Shown piece after piece: positions 26,044 through 39,180 of a stretch of 64,000 nt of DNA. Location: positions 219,448-283,447 of the forward strand of contig RDEW01000055.1 of assembly GCA_011109175.1 (NCBI GenBank), given 5' to 3'. Position numbers and translations under genes: made by a program. Origin of the DNA: Dicyema japonicum (lineage: Eukaryota; Dicyemida; Rhombozoa; Dicyemidae). The notes below the pieces were generated by a model. That model did not search any database, was not told where the DNA came from, and saw only the letters and a list, made by a program, of their open reading frames with translations. The stretch's first letter is position 1, and every line of letters begins with the position of its first letter.

Positions 26044-29000
26044 GGATATAAAATGTTGTTAGCGTGGTGTCATGTGGCTCACCAGAAATGGTGTCACCCA
26101 TTCCAAAAAGGAATGAAAAGAGCCAATAGATTTTTCCCACCGTCCGGTGGTCCTTTCATCTCCTGTGTCTTCGACCCTGTCTGGTGTCTCCATTTGTCCA
26201 GAATTTTGATTCTTCTATGTGGAGACGTCGAAACCAATCCTGGTCCATGGAGAGGTTTTACAATTATACAACTGAATACGAATGGGATCAGGAAGAAAAT
26301 CTTTGAATTCCGGGCACTCCTCCGCAAAAATGAGGCTGACCTCGCTTTAATACAGGAGTCCAAGCTATCTCCCTCCATACCAACACCCTCTTTTCCCGGA
26401 TACACAGTGATCCGTAAAGATCGTCAGAGAAGACGCGGAAGAGGACTACTTACTATTATAAAGAACGATTTTCTTTTTGTGGATACAACTCAACTAACCT
26501 CAGAGCTTCTTGGCTCCGACAAGACTTTGGAGCAGATTACTGTCAAAATGGAGTTATTCCCGTTCTTTTGGATCCATTTAGCTAATTTATATATTCCTCC
26601 ACAAGGATCGTGTCCGTCATCTTACACCCCTGATTTATCACGCATTTCAACGTTGAAAAATCTACTGTTATGTGGAGATCTTAATGCACGACATCCAGTT
26701 GGCTCACTTTCCAATCTTCTGATAACCGAGAGATAACTCATTGCAAATTATCCCTTCCTGACCTGATTATACTGAATAACCTTAACTCATATACGAACCC
26801 CCATTAAGGATGACTGATAGCTGCACATCCCCCCCGACTTAACACTATGCTCACCTTCTCTGCTTGGACTCATCTCCTGGAACGTCTTTTACGGTCTTCT
26901 CCAGTGACCACAATCCAATCCTTCTAAACTGAGAGGTCTTCGACGATACAGGAGACGGCCGGCGGAATCAAAAAGATTCAAGGATTATACGAAGGTTGAC
27001 TGGTCTGGTTTCAGTAACCTTGTGGATAAATTCTTGGCCGGAGATTATCCTTCCCAATACGCTCTATTGACGAGGCCGCAGAAATTATCAGCGCTGCCAT
27101 TCAGAAAGCTGACCATATTTTTATTCCTATATCGTCATACAAGAAGTTTATTCCTACCCTCAGCTCTTATACAATAAGTCTTATAAAACAAAGAGACCGG
27201 CTGAAGAGATGCCATCTGTTGGACATGAAGTCTTTGACAGCCCTCAGACAACTGAATAAAAGATCTGTCAGAGCATAAAAGAACACAAGGACAAGAGATG
27301 GCAGCATCTAGTTAACCACCTCGACAGGAAAAGTACATCCCGACATTTCTGGAAAACTCTTAAACAAGTCAAGTCGGAGCTGGATGATGCAGACGGAACC
27401 GGAAAGTCTTCTCCTGAACACTTATGCCACCTACATCCTAACACCTTATGAAACATTACGCTGGAATTAGCTTCAAACCATTCTCGAAACACCTGGACAT
27501 TAAGGTGCGTGCCCATAAACCGAAGAAGGAACCTTACACGAACTATTCACAGATGACCAAGTCTTGGATGTGATCACCAGATTAAAGAGCTCACGGGCGT
27601 GCGGGCTTGACAAAGTATCTTCTATTCACCAAAAACACCTAAGCCACTACGCAATTGACTACCTCAAGCATATATACAACTGTCTATTAACTAAAATATT
27701 ATTCCAAGATTTGAAAGAATTCTATCATCAGACCGATATTGAAGGCTGGGAAAACAGAGACAGAACCTGCATCCTACAGGCCTATTTCCGTTACCAGCAC
27801 ACTGTCAAAAATTATGGAGAAACTTGTATTATCAGTCATTATTCCGTATCTTCCGCGTCCTATATTTCAACATGGTTTCCTCCGCGGTAGGTCCACCGCT
27901 ACATACTTGGCAACTTTATTGCAGTTCATTGCCGACGGTTTTAACACCCAGCCTCCGCTTCACAAACGCACAATATTGGTTTCTCTTGACGTCAACAAAG
28001 CTTTCGACACTGTTTCGTTGAAAATCTTAGTTGGAAAAATATTTTCTACTAATATTCGTCCGAATGTGAATTTATGGCTGGTCAACTTTTTGTCTGGAAG
28101 ACGTGGAAGAGTAGTCAGTGGTGATCTCAGATCTAGATCACGATTACTACCAAACGGGGTACCTCAGAGGTCTCCACTTTCACCAATTCTATTCAACCTA
28201 TTCCTACACGACCTACCTAATGATGGAGACGAAGATTTCCTGCTATTATCCTACGCAGACGATGTAGTCATTGCAATAGGAACCGCTCGACGCAAGTCAA
28301 AACTCAGACAAAATTGAACAGTCTCCACGATTGGATTGTTGGCAATCGACTAACGATTTCTGCAACTAAGTCCATCTGTTTCACTTTCACTTCGGACCGT
28401 CGTTCCAAGGATGAACCGAGTCTTTTCATTGGTCCCACTAGGATTCCAGTGACAAGTCCCCCATTGTCCTTGGAGTCAAGTACGACAGCCTTCTCAATTT
28501 CAACTCCCACGCAACAGACATGATCACCAGGGGCCTCCAGAAAGTTAACGTTATACGCGCCCTTGTTTGGAGGATCACGAGGAACATGGACTTTTCCGTT
28601 TCTACCTCTACCAACAAACAATCGCGCCTGCCGTTGAGTATGCCTCCGTTGCATGGAGATCCGGGCTATCGGAGTCTATGGTCCAAAGAATCAACTCGAT
28701 ATACCGGAAAACAATCAGTATGCTTTGCCCACGTAATGGATCAACAGTCGACCCACTACTCATGGAAGCTAAGATCCGTAGTCGTGGCTCCGGATTTCTT
28801 CGCGTCTGTGAGGAAGATGGAAATCCGCTTCGCCTGATCCTTTCCATGGCAAGAGAAAACCGATTGGATAAGAAATTCCCCTCCCCGATCGGATTCCTCT
28901 GCAAGACCGAGAGAAGGCTCTTCCGGAAAGTAGTGGGGACAATGGAAGATCACAGACGTCGAATGGCACAATTGATTGCGAGGACTGGGATCACCTAACT

Positions 29001-29066
29001 GTTTGACTCTTTTGTCTTTCTTTCTCGGTGTTCCCGGGGTTATTAAAATAAATAAAATAAAAAAAG
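26044..29066 (+). mobile_element. LINE family E (AP-endonuclease type, with 2A-like peptide)
   Basis: A nearly full non-LTR element. 26,053-26,736 encodes a short N-terminal part, a 2A-like motif and an AP-type endonuclease: QLNTNGIRKKIFEFR, IQESKL (catalytic Glu) and LLCGDLNARH. The reverse transcriptase follows at about 27,560-28,317, with SLDVNKAFDTVS (motif A), NGVPQRSPLSPILFNLFL (motif B) and LLSYADDVV (motif C), then a C-terminal region to about 28,998 and an A-rich tail at 29,040-29,066. The copy is flanked by GTATCCA at 26,037-26,043 and 29,067-29,073, a target-site duplication. Stops and frameshifts between endonuclease and reverse transcriptase make it inactive. Domain order fits the Jockey/CR1 group. 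Confidence 0.88.
26224..26247 (+). other. 2A-like ribosome-skipping motif (DVETNPGP)
   Basis: The eight codons read DVETNPGP, an exact match to the D(V/I)ExNPGP consensus, preceded by the hydrophobic ILILLCG. It lies directly in front of the AP endonuclease of the LINE, where 2A-like sequences are known in other non-LTR retrotransposons. Predicted separation is between Gly (26,242-26,244) and Pro (26,245-26,247). Confidence 0.85.
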
Positions 29067-29329
29067 GTATCCATAAAGCTCTGGAATTAAGCTTCATAGC
29101 AATGTTAGGCTAAATGCTTGATCCATTTAGGATATGTCCAAATAACTTCCACCTCTTACTAAAACTCGTGGTTCCTCACGTTTAATATAATTTAACTTCT
29201 GTTAATAAACATTCACGCATTATAATGAGATAAAATGATTTAATAATGATTTGTCTTTTACAAACAATTTTATGTGACCTTGTAGCTTACAAATTTTTTT
29301 TTTTATATCAAATTAGTTATTAATTTAAA

Positions 29330-31030
29330 CAATAGAAGTCAGGTAGTTGCCGCCCTCACTGCGTGGCTGTTCCCTCTCAAATTGCGAGCGAAATTCGCTC
29401 AAATAGCCAGCGGCGTTCACGAAGATCTCCAGTGCATGAGGTGATCCGGTTTCCAAGACGTCCGAAAAACTCGAGTGTAGAGGGGGAGTAGGATCCGGAA
29501 GTCTCCATAGCAAGGGGAACAAATTTGACATCATCGGGAAGGTCGACGTATTTAACGAGTTTGGCTTTCTCCGCCTTACGGATGCTGAAAAGGCCCTTGT
29601 AGCACTCTCGTGAAGATTTTTCTGGCGAACGTGTCTGTACATGTCACATCCCAAACCAGTGGTTTCCCGGCCTCAAATGGAAATATGGTCATCCCGTCGG
29701 TCGTTTCCCGTTACTTCTGCATAACCCGACCGGTTCAAGAATGGCCGAGTATCCAGCAGCATCCATAGCTCGCCTGACAATTTCATTCAGAGCCTTGTGC
29801 CTTGGGGATCTGCCAGCGCTCCTCCTGCAGGCGAGAGGGTGCAGGCCATAGCAGTCTATCAGGATGCCACATCGGCACGGGTGAGGTACACATACTTTTA
29901 GTCCCAGCCGCAGAGAGATACCAGTTCTAACGCATTCATCATCCAGAAAAGTGCCCAAAGTTCCATTGGGGATGGCGTTTAGCCAAGCTCCGCTCTCAGG
30001 GGAAGCCCCCGAAAGCAGGCTTCTCGTGCGTGGATTATCTCTTGGTCAGTTGAGAATTCGGGTGGGGAGTGTAGAATCCTCCTGACCAAAGGTTCGCAGG
30101 CCGTGAGTGATGATAAATGAGCAGGAAGTGAGACGTCCAGAGTTCGACGGATTCCAAGATCCCCGAATCTAACTGGGAGTGTAGCCTGCATCCATGTATC
30201 ATCGTCGAATCGGACATTAAAATATTTGCTCCGTCGAGCAGAGGAGAGACAAATCAAAATTCTCGAGCAGCTCCTGTTGAGAATAATATGGAGCTGTCCT
30301 TAGTAGATAGGAGATTCTCTGGATGTTGAGACTTCTTTTTAATAGGAATAGTGCGTGTGCAAGTCCAGCAGCTGTAATCTTTCCAGCGAATCGCATAGGA
30401 GTCGTTTTTTGTCAAGGAGGACATGCTTCATCGCATTACTAGTGATCGGGATCCAAGAAAAATCAATTCATTTTCAGGGGTCGAAATCCCACCGGATACA
30501 AGGAGTAAAATTTTTGAACAATTGAAGAGAAGTCATCGTCAGCAAGACCACAGTTTGTTATTTCACGTTTCGTTATATTCAACTGAAGACCCACCTCGGA
30601 CAGCGCGGGGATGAGTACTTCTAAGTCCTGGAAGACCGTTTCCGGGGACCTCCTAAGACAGCGTCATCGAGGTACCAGATGTTGAGTGGGCATCTAGAGA
30701 GCTCGTGATCCTCTCAATGCCGAGGGAGAACAGCAGTGGTCCGAGGGGGTCGCCCTGTTGAACACCTGAGGACGATGGAACTATGAAATCCCCGTGCAAT
30801 AGTGATGAAGGTTTTCCGTATGAATTAATTGACCAGTTCAAATATGTACGGACATCTTTCCTTGCAGGCCTCCAGAATGCAGTCTCTTCTTAAGCTGTTA
30901 AAGCGTTCTTGATGTCCAGTTTTACCATAATGTGCCTTTTAAAGTCTTGAATGCTGCTGTTCCTGAATCTTCTGACGGAGTGAACGGCTGCCTCACATCC
31001 AAGACGAACTCCGACTCCAACTTGACTGGG
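29330..31030 (-). mobile_element. LINE family B (reverse transcriptase plus restriction-like domain), 5'-truncated
   Basis: Minus strand. 30,841-30,653 holds reverse transcriptase motif B (SGVQQGDPLGPLLFSLGI). 30,257-29,979 is a linker with WMQATLPVRFGDLGIRRT. 29,958-29,689 contains CRCG...GLHPLACRRSAGR followed by LEPVGLCRSNGKRP, a module found at five other places in this window. It ends in a PDG...WD pattern that could be a PD-(D/E)xK-like endonuclease core. The remainder to 29,330 is the C-terminal tail. Multiple frameshifts. The family assignment comes from comparing copies inside the window; the endonuclease reading is inference. Confidence 0.7.
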
Positions 31031-31967
31031 AAGTAAGGATTTTGACAGATTGACGTAGAAAATCAGGCAAATGTCTAGATAATATCCTGTTCATAAGAGA
31101 AGTGAGTGACAAATTAAGACGGAAGGAGAGTGAACATGCATAATTTTTTATGTTGCACATGTCATGACAATGATTTCATTAAATTGTCTATTGATAATTA
31201 GCTTGAGGAACGTAGTTTGCCTCGAAGGTCGGGACCTCCACCATTTTATGTTTCTTCCGTCAACCATATTCACAAATCAGAACCTGCGTTTTAATACAGA
31301 AACCCCTGATCATCTGTTCCTAGTAATCGTTTCATAAGGGTTGCTTGCTCATAGATAGTGCTTCTTCGAGTCCCACTCGGGCGCAAGTTCAATTGCTGCT
31401 CTTCTCTAAGGGTAAAAAAGTCTATCGGAAAACGTCCCTCACATCCATAGAGAATGATTCATCGAAATAGAAACAAGAAAGCTTCTTTCTGTCTAATTTT
31501 CAGAGACATATAAGTGTTTGGAAAATTAATTCTTTCATATTCACAATTTAGTCTCCCTTAGTTAAATTGTAGAGCAAAATAACATAAAATAATTTGAGTA
31601 TACAAAAGGACCAAAAAATCTGAAAACACTGTAATCTTATTTAAGTGTAATTTTTTGCAAGCCTAGTACAACGGCTATATTACATGACGTTTCACTCTTT
31701 AGTTTTTGTTTTTGCCCTAAGGTACCCTTTTCATGACAATTTTTTCTATATTTGAAATTTATTAGCAGTTCCGACGTTGATCAGGGATGACAAGTCTTTA
31801 TCAGTCAGCCTAGAAGTTTTTGTTGCTTTCATTATGGAAAACAAGTGTTCATACATAAACATTGACATAATCCTCATTGAAAGTTATCAGAAGTTTGTGA
31901 ACTTAGCGGAAAGGTATGAATAGAAGCAAGATATCCCCACGTCGAGGTATTTTGTTTGAGTGTAGAA
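31031..31967. other. No gene seen
   Basis: No frame of note. A stretch near 31,350-31,400 resembles a tRNA T-arm on the minus strand but does not fold convincingly. The right edge is the 8-bp target duplication of the adjacent hAT element. Confidence 0.5.
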
Positions 31968-33210
31968 CAGTGTTTCTCAAACTGGGGTCAGCGATCCAAT
32001 AAAGACCGCGGAACAATCTTTAGTAATTTATATTAGTCTACTTTTATATTATATATTTTAAATTAAATTTTAAAAAGAGCGTGTTTAATTTTATCCTTGT
32101 GGGATTTCCTGTTCAAATAATTTAATGAATAAAAATACATATATCAAATATGGATTCACTCTGAGAACTTTAAAGGTAAATGTTCCAATTTTTTTGCTTT
32201 CCAAATTGATGAAAGCACGGATATCGCCAATTTGTCTCAATTATGCGTATATGTTCGTTATATACATGCAAGCACCTTGAAGATGAATTCTTGTTTTGTG
32301 AAACTCTCAGCACGAATACAACGGCCAGGGATATATTTGATAAACTTGACAGATTTTTTGAAGTACGTGGCATCAATTGAATAATTTAATTGGTGTGTGC
32401 ACAGACGGTGCACCAGTAATGTAAGGTTGCCGTTCCTGATTTCAAAACTTTAGTCAAGGAAAAATTCCCAAATGCTATTGGTGTACATTGCATGATCCAC
32501 CATCATGCAACGATTTGAAAAATGTCATGAATGTCATAGTTAAAACGATAAATTCTATTAAAGCCAAAGCACTCAATTCTCGTCTACTTGCTGGGTTATG
32601 CAAAGAAAATGACTTTGAATTTGAGACTCTGTTGTTGCATTCACATGTGAGGTGGCTTTCAAAAAAAGTATTGAAGAGAGAATTTATACTACGAAAAGAA
32701 ATACATGAATTTCTTAAAGACTTCAAACCAAAACTGCATAAAAATTTTTCTGATACTCGTTTATTAACTTTATTTTCTCAGCAACCCATTTGCAATTTCA
32801 GGATCTCTCTTCTGAAACCAGGAACAATTTATCGATTCGTTTAATGATGGATATGCAAAACACGTTTTCAACGAAGTTTCCCAAAGCGATTTTTGGATTC
32901 AAATGGCTGATTCCTATTCAGAATTGGCAAAGATGCTTACTCCATTGCAACTACATATGAGTGTGAGATAGCGTTTCAGCACCACTTACCATCAAATCAA
33001 AATTCCGTAATAGATTGGATGTGTCAAATAACATGAGGTTGCATTGGCTAAATCACAACCCGACTTAGAAAAACTGTTGATGATCAAACAAGTGCATCCA
33101 TCTTATTAATCATCATTCTTTAATTTTGCACTAACTTTTTGTTTTTGTTAAAATGTTAATACACTAATTTAATGAAGGTCTTTTTAAAAAAAAAGTTTGA
33201 GAAACCACTG
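31968..33210 (+). mobile_element. hAT-family DNA transposon with intact ends
   Basis: The element starts CAGTGTTTCTCAAACT and ends with the inverse of CAGTGGTTTCTCAAACT, hAT-type terminal repeats. It is bounded by GTGTAGAA at 31,960-31,967 and 33,211-33,218, an exact 8-bp target duplication, the size hAT elements make. Inside, decayed transposase resembling ZBED/GTF2IRD2-like proteins can be read: AFQIDESTDIANLSQLCVYV (first catalytic region) near 32,195-32,255, VRWLSKKVLKREFILRKEI near 32,650-32,700, and LMMDMQNTFSTKFPKAIFG near 32,840. Frames are broken, so it is non-autonomous now. Length 1,243 bp. Confidence 0.9.
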
Positions 33211-33218
33211 GTGTAGAA

Positions 33219-33536
33219 TAATAAAACAGGTTTATTGGAAAATAGCCTAGCGTTATCTCAACGTGGTGATATTAGGCCACGTCGTTCTTTCAGTCCTTAA
33301 TGACCACATAACATAGTAGAATGGGACACAGCCTTTCCAAGCATCACGTCAATCCATATCCACTTTTGTGGGGACCAATCCAGTGAAGTAAAGAAGGATA
33401 TATCTATTTTGAATGCGACAATAAGCGTCTCCAAACAGGTGGATCATATAAAGTCTCTTAGGAATTATGAAGCAACATAGAAAAAAAGAAATGGTTTGGT
33501 GAAGTTGGAAGCCAAAACTAATATTTTATGATAAAA
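33219..33536. other. No gene seen
   Basis: About 320 bp between the hAT element and the kinase gene; possibly the kinase promoter, but no motif can be named. Confidence 0.4.
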
Positions 33537-34759
<1,223 letters not shown>

Positions 34760-35547
34760 ATGATCAGCCAAAGGAGACCGTTTCTGGTGTTATGTATGAT
34801 AGAATTTATTAATTTTTTTAATTTATAATGATATTTTTCATTTATTTTTTTAAAAAAAAAACAATTCATTACAAACAAGACAATCAAAATAATCCATTTG
34901 TAGGGTGGAAATTAAATAATGATGCACCTCACTATTGCTTTATCTTTTATTTATTCATTCGCATCTATGACATGATTTATTTAGTCACGATTAACGTTCA
35001 CTCTACCTGCAGGGTGCAGGCCAAAATGGTCAATCTGGTCCCAACATATGCACACTGACTTTCAATCCGAATGAGATCCAAATAAGAACTCATACATCAT
35101 CCAGTAGGTACCCAAAACTCTACTAGGAAAGGCGTTGAGTCAGTCTTCACTTCTGAAAAACACCCTGACAACAAATAAGCATGACAGTCACGGTTAGATG
35201 GCACCAGTAGATCTTCTAATAACATACGTCCAGAACCCGTTGAGAGTTCAAGGAAAAGGAGAAATACAGGTAGATACGGTGTCACGTGCAAGACCGACGT
35301 TCTGATTTGTAGAGAATTTGGCGAGGGTTTGTAAAATTTTCTTAACGTTAAAATAAATTTTGTAAATCAATACGACGTTAATAACAGTGGACATCACCCA
35401 CTAAATAATAGGTCGAAATTTGATTTTGTGTAACGTTAAATAGATTATTAAAATCAATTAGGCGTTAAGATATAAAAATTGATATTTTAATTTTTATAAT
35501 GAACTCGACCCTCGCAACGATTTTAAAAATTTTTCTAAGAAAATTTA
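34760..35547. other. No gene seen
   Basis: AT-rich with scattered stops; short open frames at 34,828-35,058 and on the minus strand at 35,097-35,291 have no supporting motif. Confidence 0.5.
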
Positions 35548-35620
35548 GGATTCGAACCCATGAACCTTCAGATCCGGTGTCATCAGACGTTGTACGTTCA
35601 AGCTGAAGGCCCGATGAGAC
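35548..35620 (-). repeat. tRNA-like sequence, probably SINE head
   Basis: Read on the minus strand it ends in GGTTCATGGGTTCGAATCC, which has the form of a tRNA T-arm and internal B box, about 35 nt after a possible anticodon region. Cloverleaf pairing is incomplete, so I favour a tRNA-derived repeat over a working tRNA. Confidence 0.4.
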
Positions 35621-36413
35621 GATCAGAAGTTTTTTTTTTTTATAATTTCTTCAATAAGAAATTACAAAACAAGTATTATTGAAACAAAAAAAACAGTTAG
35701 AAAAAATTGCTCTTCAAAATTATTGATTTTATTTTTTTTCAAATTGGACACAAAATTCTAAAAAACAAAAATGGCCAATTTGCGAGGGTCGATGTATCTT
35801 TGAAGTGAGATTTTGTGTAGAAATATTGAGTTAGAAAATAATTGTTAAGATTGACACGTTAGAGAACACGTCGGTAGTTCCTCGATACAAAATAAATTAT
35901 AATTGCTTATATTAATGTTAAATTTAGGAAACTTTAGTGAAAAACGATAGCCTGTTCAGATAATAGCACGTGCCTGTAGCGAGGAAACAAATCGAGATTA
36001 TGAGGTAGTTGCGGAGAGAGGTTATGATTACTTGGTTGTATTTTTTTGATTGTAATGTAATGGTTACCTTTAAATAAACATAAGATTTGAAGTTAACACT
36101 ATGTTACGGACAAAGCCTGACTGTTTACTGCATTTGATATATTTTAAAAATAGATTAAAGGTAAACGCTTCGTTAGGGTATGTATAAGTTTACCTTGTAT
36201 GCAGAGAATCAGAAATTCCGGTGAAACATAAATATTTAATAGTTTACCTTTCTGACAATTAAACTGCAGGTTAATTAGTCAGACCGCACATATCAAATTC
36301 CAAAAGTTGATATTCATATCTTTGTAAAAAATTAAATAAATATAACTCGCTTCCAGTTTCTGCTTAGCCAGTTGTGTTGTATATTCGTTTAGTGCGACTT
36401 TATTCCATTAAAT

Positions 36414-37631
36414 ATGAGTAAAGACAAGGTGGAGTATTTTCTGTCACCAAGACAAAGTGGTTTCCGGTCAGGCAGATCCACTGCCGATGTCGTTTGGACA
36501 CACAGATGGTCAAGTGCTCTATGCCAAAAATATAAAAAGTGCATAAATGTTCTCGGAATAGACATGTCCAGAGCGTTTGACTCGGTTCATAGAGGCAAAC
36601 TTCTTGAAGTACTCACAAGCTTCCTAACAACGGATGATGTCAAAATTATACAAAAACTACTGCAGAATACGCAACTAGCAACCAAACTCGGAAAAACTAC
36701 TTCAGAATTCTTTTATACTTCACGTGGAATTCCGCAAGGAGACTCTTTGTCACCAGTTCTATTCATAATCTACCTGGAGGCTGCACTGAGAGATTTCAGG
36801 CCTTTAATTGAGAACAACAAAATAATCGAGTTAATATATGCAGACGATCTTGACTTTGTTTCTGAAGATGTTGAAATTCTTCATCACGTTCTCAAGAACT
36901 TACCAAATGCCTTTTCTAAATGGTTCTTAGTTGTCAACCAAGACAAAACTGAATATACAAAACTTGTACGAGTTGTACGCACTTACGATGAATCATGGAG
37001 AAGGCATAAAAAAGTTGGTTCACTACTTGGAGACTCAGAAGATGTTACCCACAGAAAAATCCTTTCCACTGCTGCATATAAAAAATTCTTAACTATCTGG
37101 CGTTCTAAGAAGAGCATAACTACGAATACAAAGCTAAAATTGTATAAAACATTCGTGGTTCCAGTCCTGACATACAACTGTGGGACATGGGGGATTACGA
37201 AACGGGAAATGGACAATCTGGATCAATTTCATAGAAATCAACTAAGAAACATCTTGAGAATACATTTCCCGAAAAAGATATCAAATTCAGAACTGTACAA
37301 AAGATGTGGCTTAAGGCCATTATCAGAGGAGATTCTCAAGGCTAGGTGGAGACTTTTTGGTCACATCTTACGAATGGATATGTTGACTCCACCAAACATT
37401 GCAATGGAGAACTATTTCGCACAACTGAAGGGATCATTCCGTGGCAGGCCTAGAGTGACGTTGCCTTCAGTACTAAATGATGACCTAATCCGAATAAACA
37501 AAACTCTACGAAATGGTCAAGATCTTGACTCACTACGAGCAATGGTCCGGAACAGGGGAACAGGAAGAGGATGTGTGGGAGGATACTGGACGTGGCACAA
37601 GGGGAACTTAATTAATCTAATTAATTTTTGA
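36414..37631 (+). mobile_element. LINE family C with intact 405-codon reverse transcriptase frame
   Basis: One uninterrupted frame begins inside the fingers domain: SPRQSGFRSGRSTADVVW, GIDMSRAFDSVHRGKLLE (motif A), GIPQGDSLSPVLFIIYLEA (motif B), LIYADDLDFVS (motif C, catalytic YADD). A C-terminal part with LYKTFVVPVLTYNCGTWGI and ARWRLFGHILRMD recalls RTE-group elements. No endonuclease is present in this copy; the 5' end is missing (the frame start is not a natural N-terminus). It sits inside the second segmental repeat. Decayed relatives are at 51.2 and 59.1 kb. It is the best-preserved reverse transcriptase here and thus the youngest insertion of its family in the window. Confidence 0.85.
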
Positions 37632-38025
37632 TTTCACGGGAGTGCTTAAAAAATAAACAAATATCACATGTTTCTTGACAATTCTTAGTCCGTTAATTAA
37701 TTCTTTTAGGCAATTAATTCTCTTAAATCTGGAAAACCTTCATAAATCATTATTTTTAAAGAAGTGAATTAAACACGGATGACTAGTAATCGTTAAATGA
37801 TTTCACATTATTTTTTTGATAAATTAACTTTGTTGTCTGAATGAACAATAAACTATTGGAGAATGTATTTCACAGATTCTACCTCCTTTACAGAACAACT
37901 GAAGGCGCAAAGTGAATCATTAATATATCTTCTATTTAAGGATGCAACAGAACGTAGATGTGGGGATAATGCATCGGTGTAAATTCTATGTTATTCTTTA
38001 AGGCTAAAATTATTTTAACGTTAAT

Positions 38026-39180
38026 TAGGGGTGATAAAGTTAATAATAAAATTTAACAAATTCTGTTTTTTTTCATTATTTTTAAGCGTTCTCCGTTTAA
38101 AAAATTATAATGATTCGAAAAACTAATCAACATATAATCAAGAGTAAATAAAGCTTAATATCTTCTTTTGGTTCCAGGATTGGTCATTTCCCAAGATCTT
38201 TTTCTTCCATCACTCGTCTCTGGCTCATTGTTCGACTTTTCGAGCGCGTTACATCTGGTTTGTTCATAATCTTTGTATCAGTAGTTATAGTTGAGTCAAC
38301 TCTGATCTCAACAGCTTCATTAGCCACTACAGATTGGACCGAATGGTTCTTCAATTTCTTCGACTGCTTGATTCCGAATTGGCGACACAGTTGCATTTTA
38401 TTTTCTAGAGAACTAAAAATTTTTGCGATAACCGATGAAACTCAAATCCGAAACAAAGAATATGTCTCGGTTTTGATGCGACCTAACTAAAATTATTAAT
38501 ATGGAATGTAAAAATGTCTCTCCTGAAGATTATTTGTCCCTTTTATATTGTCAGCCATCCTCGGCATCTGTCGAACGATGTTTTTCGAAATTCAAGAGTT
38601 TTTTGAAGACAAACGAAAACTTTTGTACACGAAATCGAGAAAATTACGTGATTTCCATTTTCAAAAAATAGTCTTTAAAACAACATTTGTCTTTTATTGT
38701 TTCGCATCTATATTTTACAAGTTTAAATTGAGAATAAATAGAGTTAATTTGTTTTAATTTTTAGGTAAAAAAGTTTGGTTTATAGGTTAATATAGTTAAC
38801 CTTTTAATTTTAAATTTTGAAAAAATTTAAAAAAAATTGATTCACAATGAAACAAGCAGATGATGGTTTAGAATCGTTGGAATTTCGAAATGACAGCAAA
38901 TTTATTAAAGAATACATAAATTAAAGGCTTCAAATAAATGATATTTCAAACATAATTAAAATGACTAATTCACACATATTTCCTGCCGAGTATTCATTAC
39001 TCCTGAAATGTCAGCCAACTTTGTGCTCGGTTGAACGATGTTTCACTGAGATAAAGAATTTTCTAAGATCAAACCGAAATTTTCCACCAGAAAATTATGT
39101 AATTTGTAAGTATAACAAAAAGTTTTAGTGTGTTTATTGTTTAGTTATAAAGTTAATTTTTAAGTTAAAAAATCGCCCTA
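38026..39180 (+). mobile_element. hAT remnant with two hAT C-terminal (dimerisation) segments
   Basis: Begins TAGGGGTGAT and ends ATCGCCCTA, an imperfect terminal inverted repeat. Two tandem, diverged segments read SVERCFSKFKSFLKTN (38,560-38,610) and SVERCFTEIKNFLRSN (39,025-39,075), each followed by ENYVI; this is the conserved end of hAT transposases. A target duplication is not clear. A 213-bp piece at 38,184-38,396 reads, on the minus strand, as the start of the family A LINE endonuclease (HSVQSVVANEAVEIRVDS), so foreign LINE DNA lies inside. Confidence 0.55.
38184..38396 (-). mobile_element. LINE family A endonuclease fragment
   Basis: The frame KLKNHSVQSVVANEAVEIRV followed by NKPDV matches KLRTHKVQSVVENTRVQIKV and NKPDIV of the element at 3.6-3.9 kb. 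It is a fragment nested in the hAT remnant. Confidence 0.6.

Larger units (their letters stand above)
25913..29074 (-). pseudogene. Small unrecognised minus-strand frame split by a LINE
   Basis: On the minus strand, ATG at 29,072-29,074 lies a few bases after a splice-acceptor-like TTCCAG. If the LINE at 26,044-29,066 and one copy of its 7-bp target duplication are removed, the frame reads MDTFDALPISIHKDL and continues through NKKLEESVKESN to a stop at 25,913, giving about 43 codons. Alternatively a 36-nt intron near 25,925 could extend it to about 64 codons. It is mostly helical and charged; I do not recognise it. The insertion falls in the second codon. Whether this frame was ever a gene is uncertain. 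Confidence 0.35.

Noticed and set aside
26094-26405. 103-codon minus-strand open frame
   Set aside because: It is the antisense of the LINE endonuclease and 2A region.
28756-29097. 113-codon minus-strand open frame
   Set aside because: Antisense of the LINE C-terminal region; runs through the A-rich tail and the target duplication.
31340-31400. tRNA-like stretch on the minus strand
   Set aside because: Only a GGGACTCGAA-like T-loop is visible; no A box at the right distance.
35548-35620. Functional tRNA gene
   Set aside because: B box is good but acceptor and D-arm pairing are poor and no clear anticodon loop can be drawn; more likely a SINE head.
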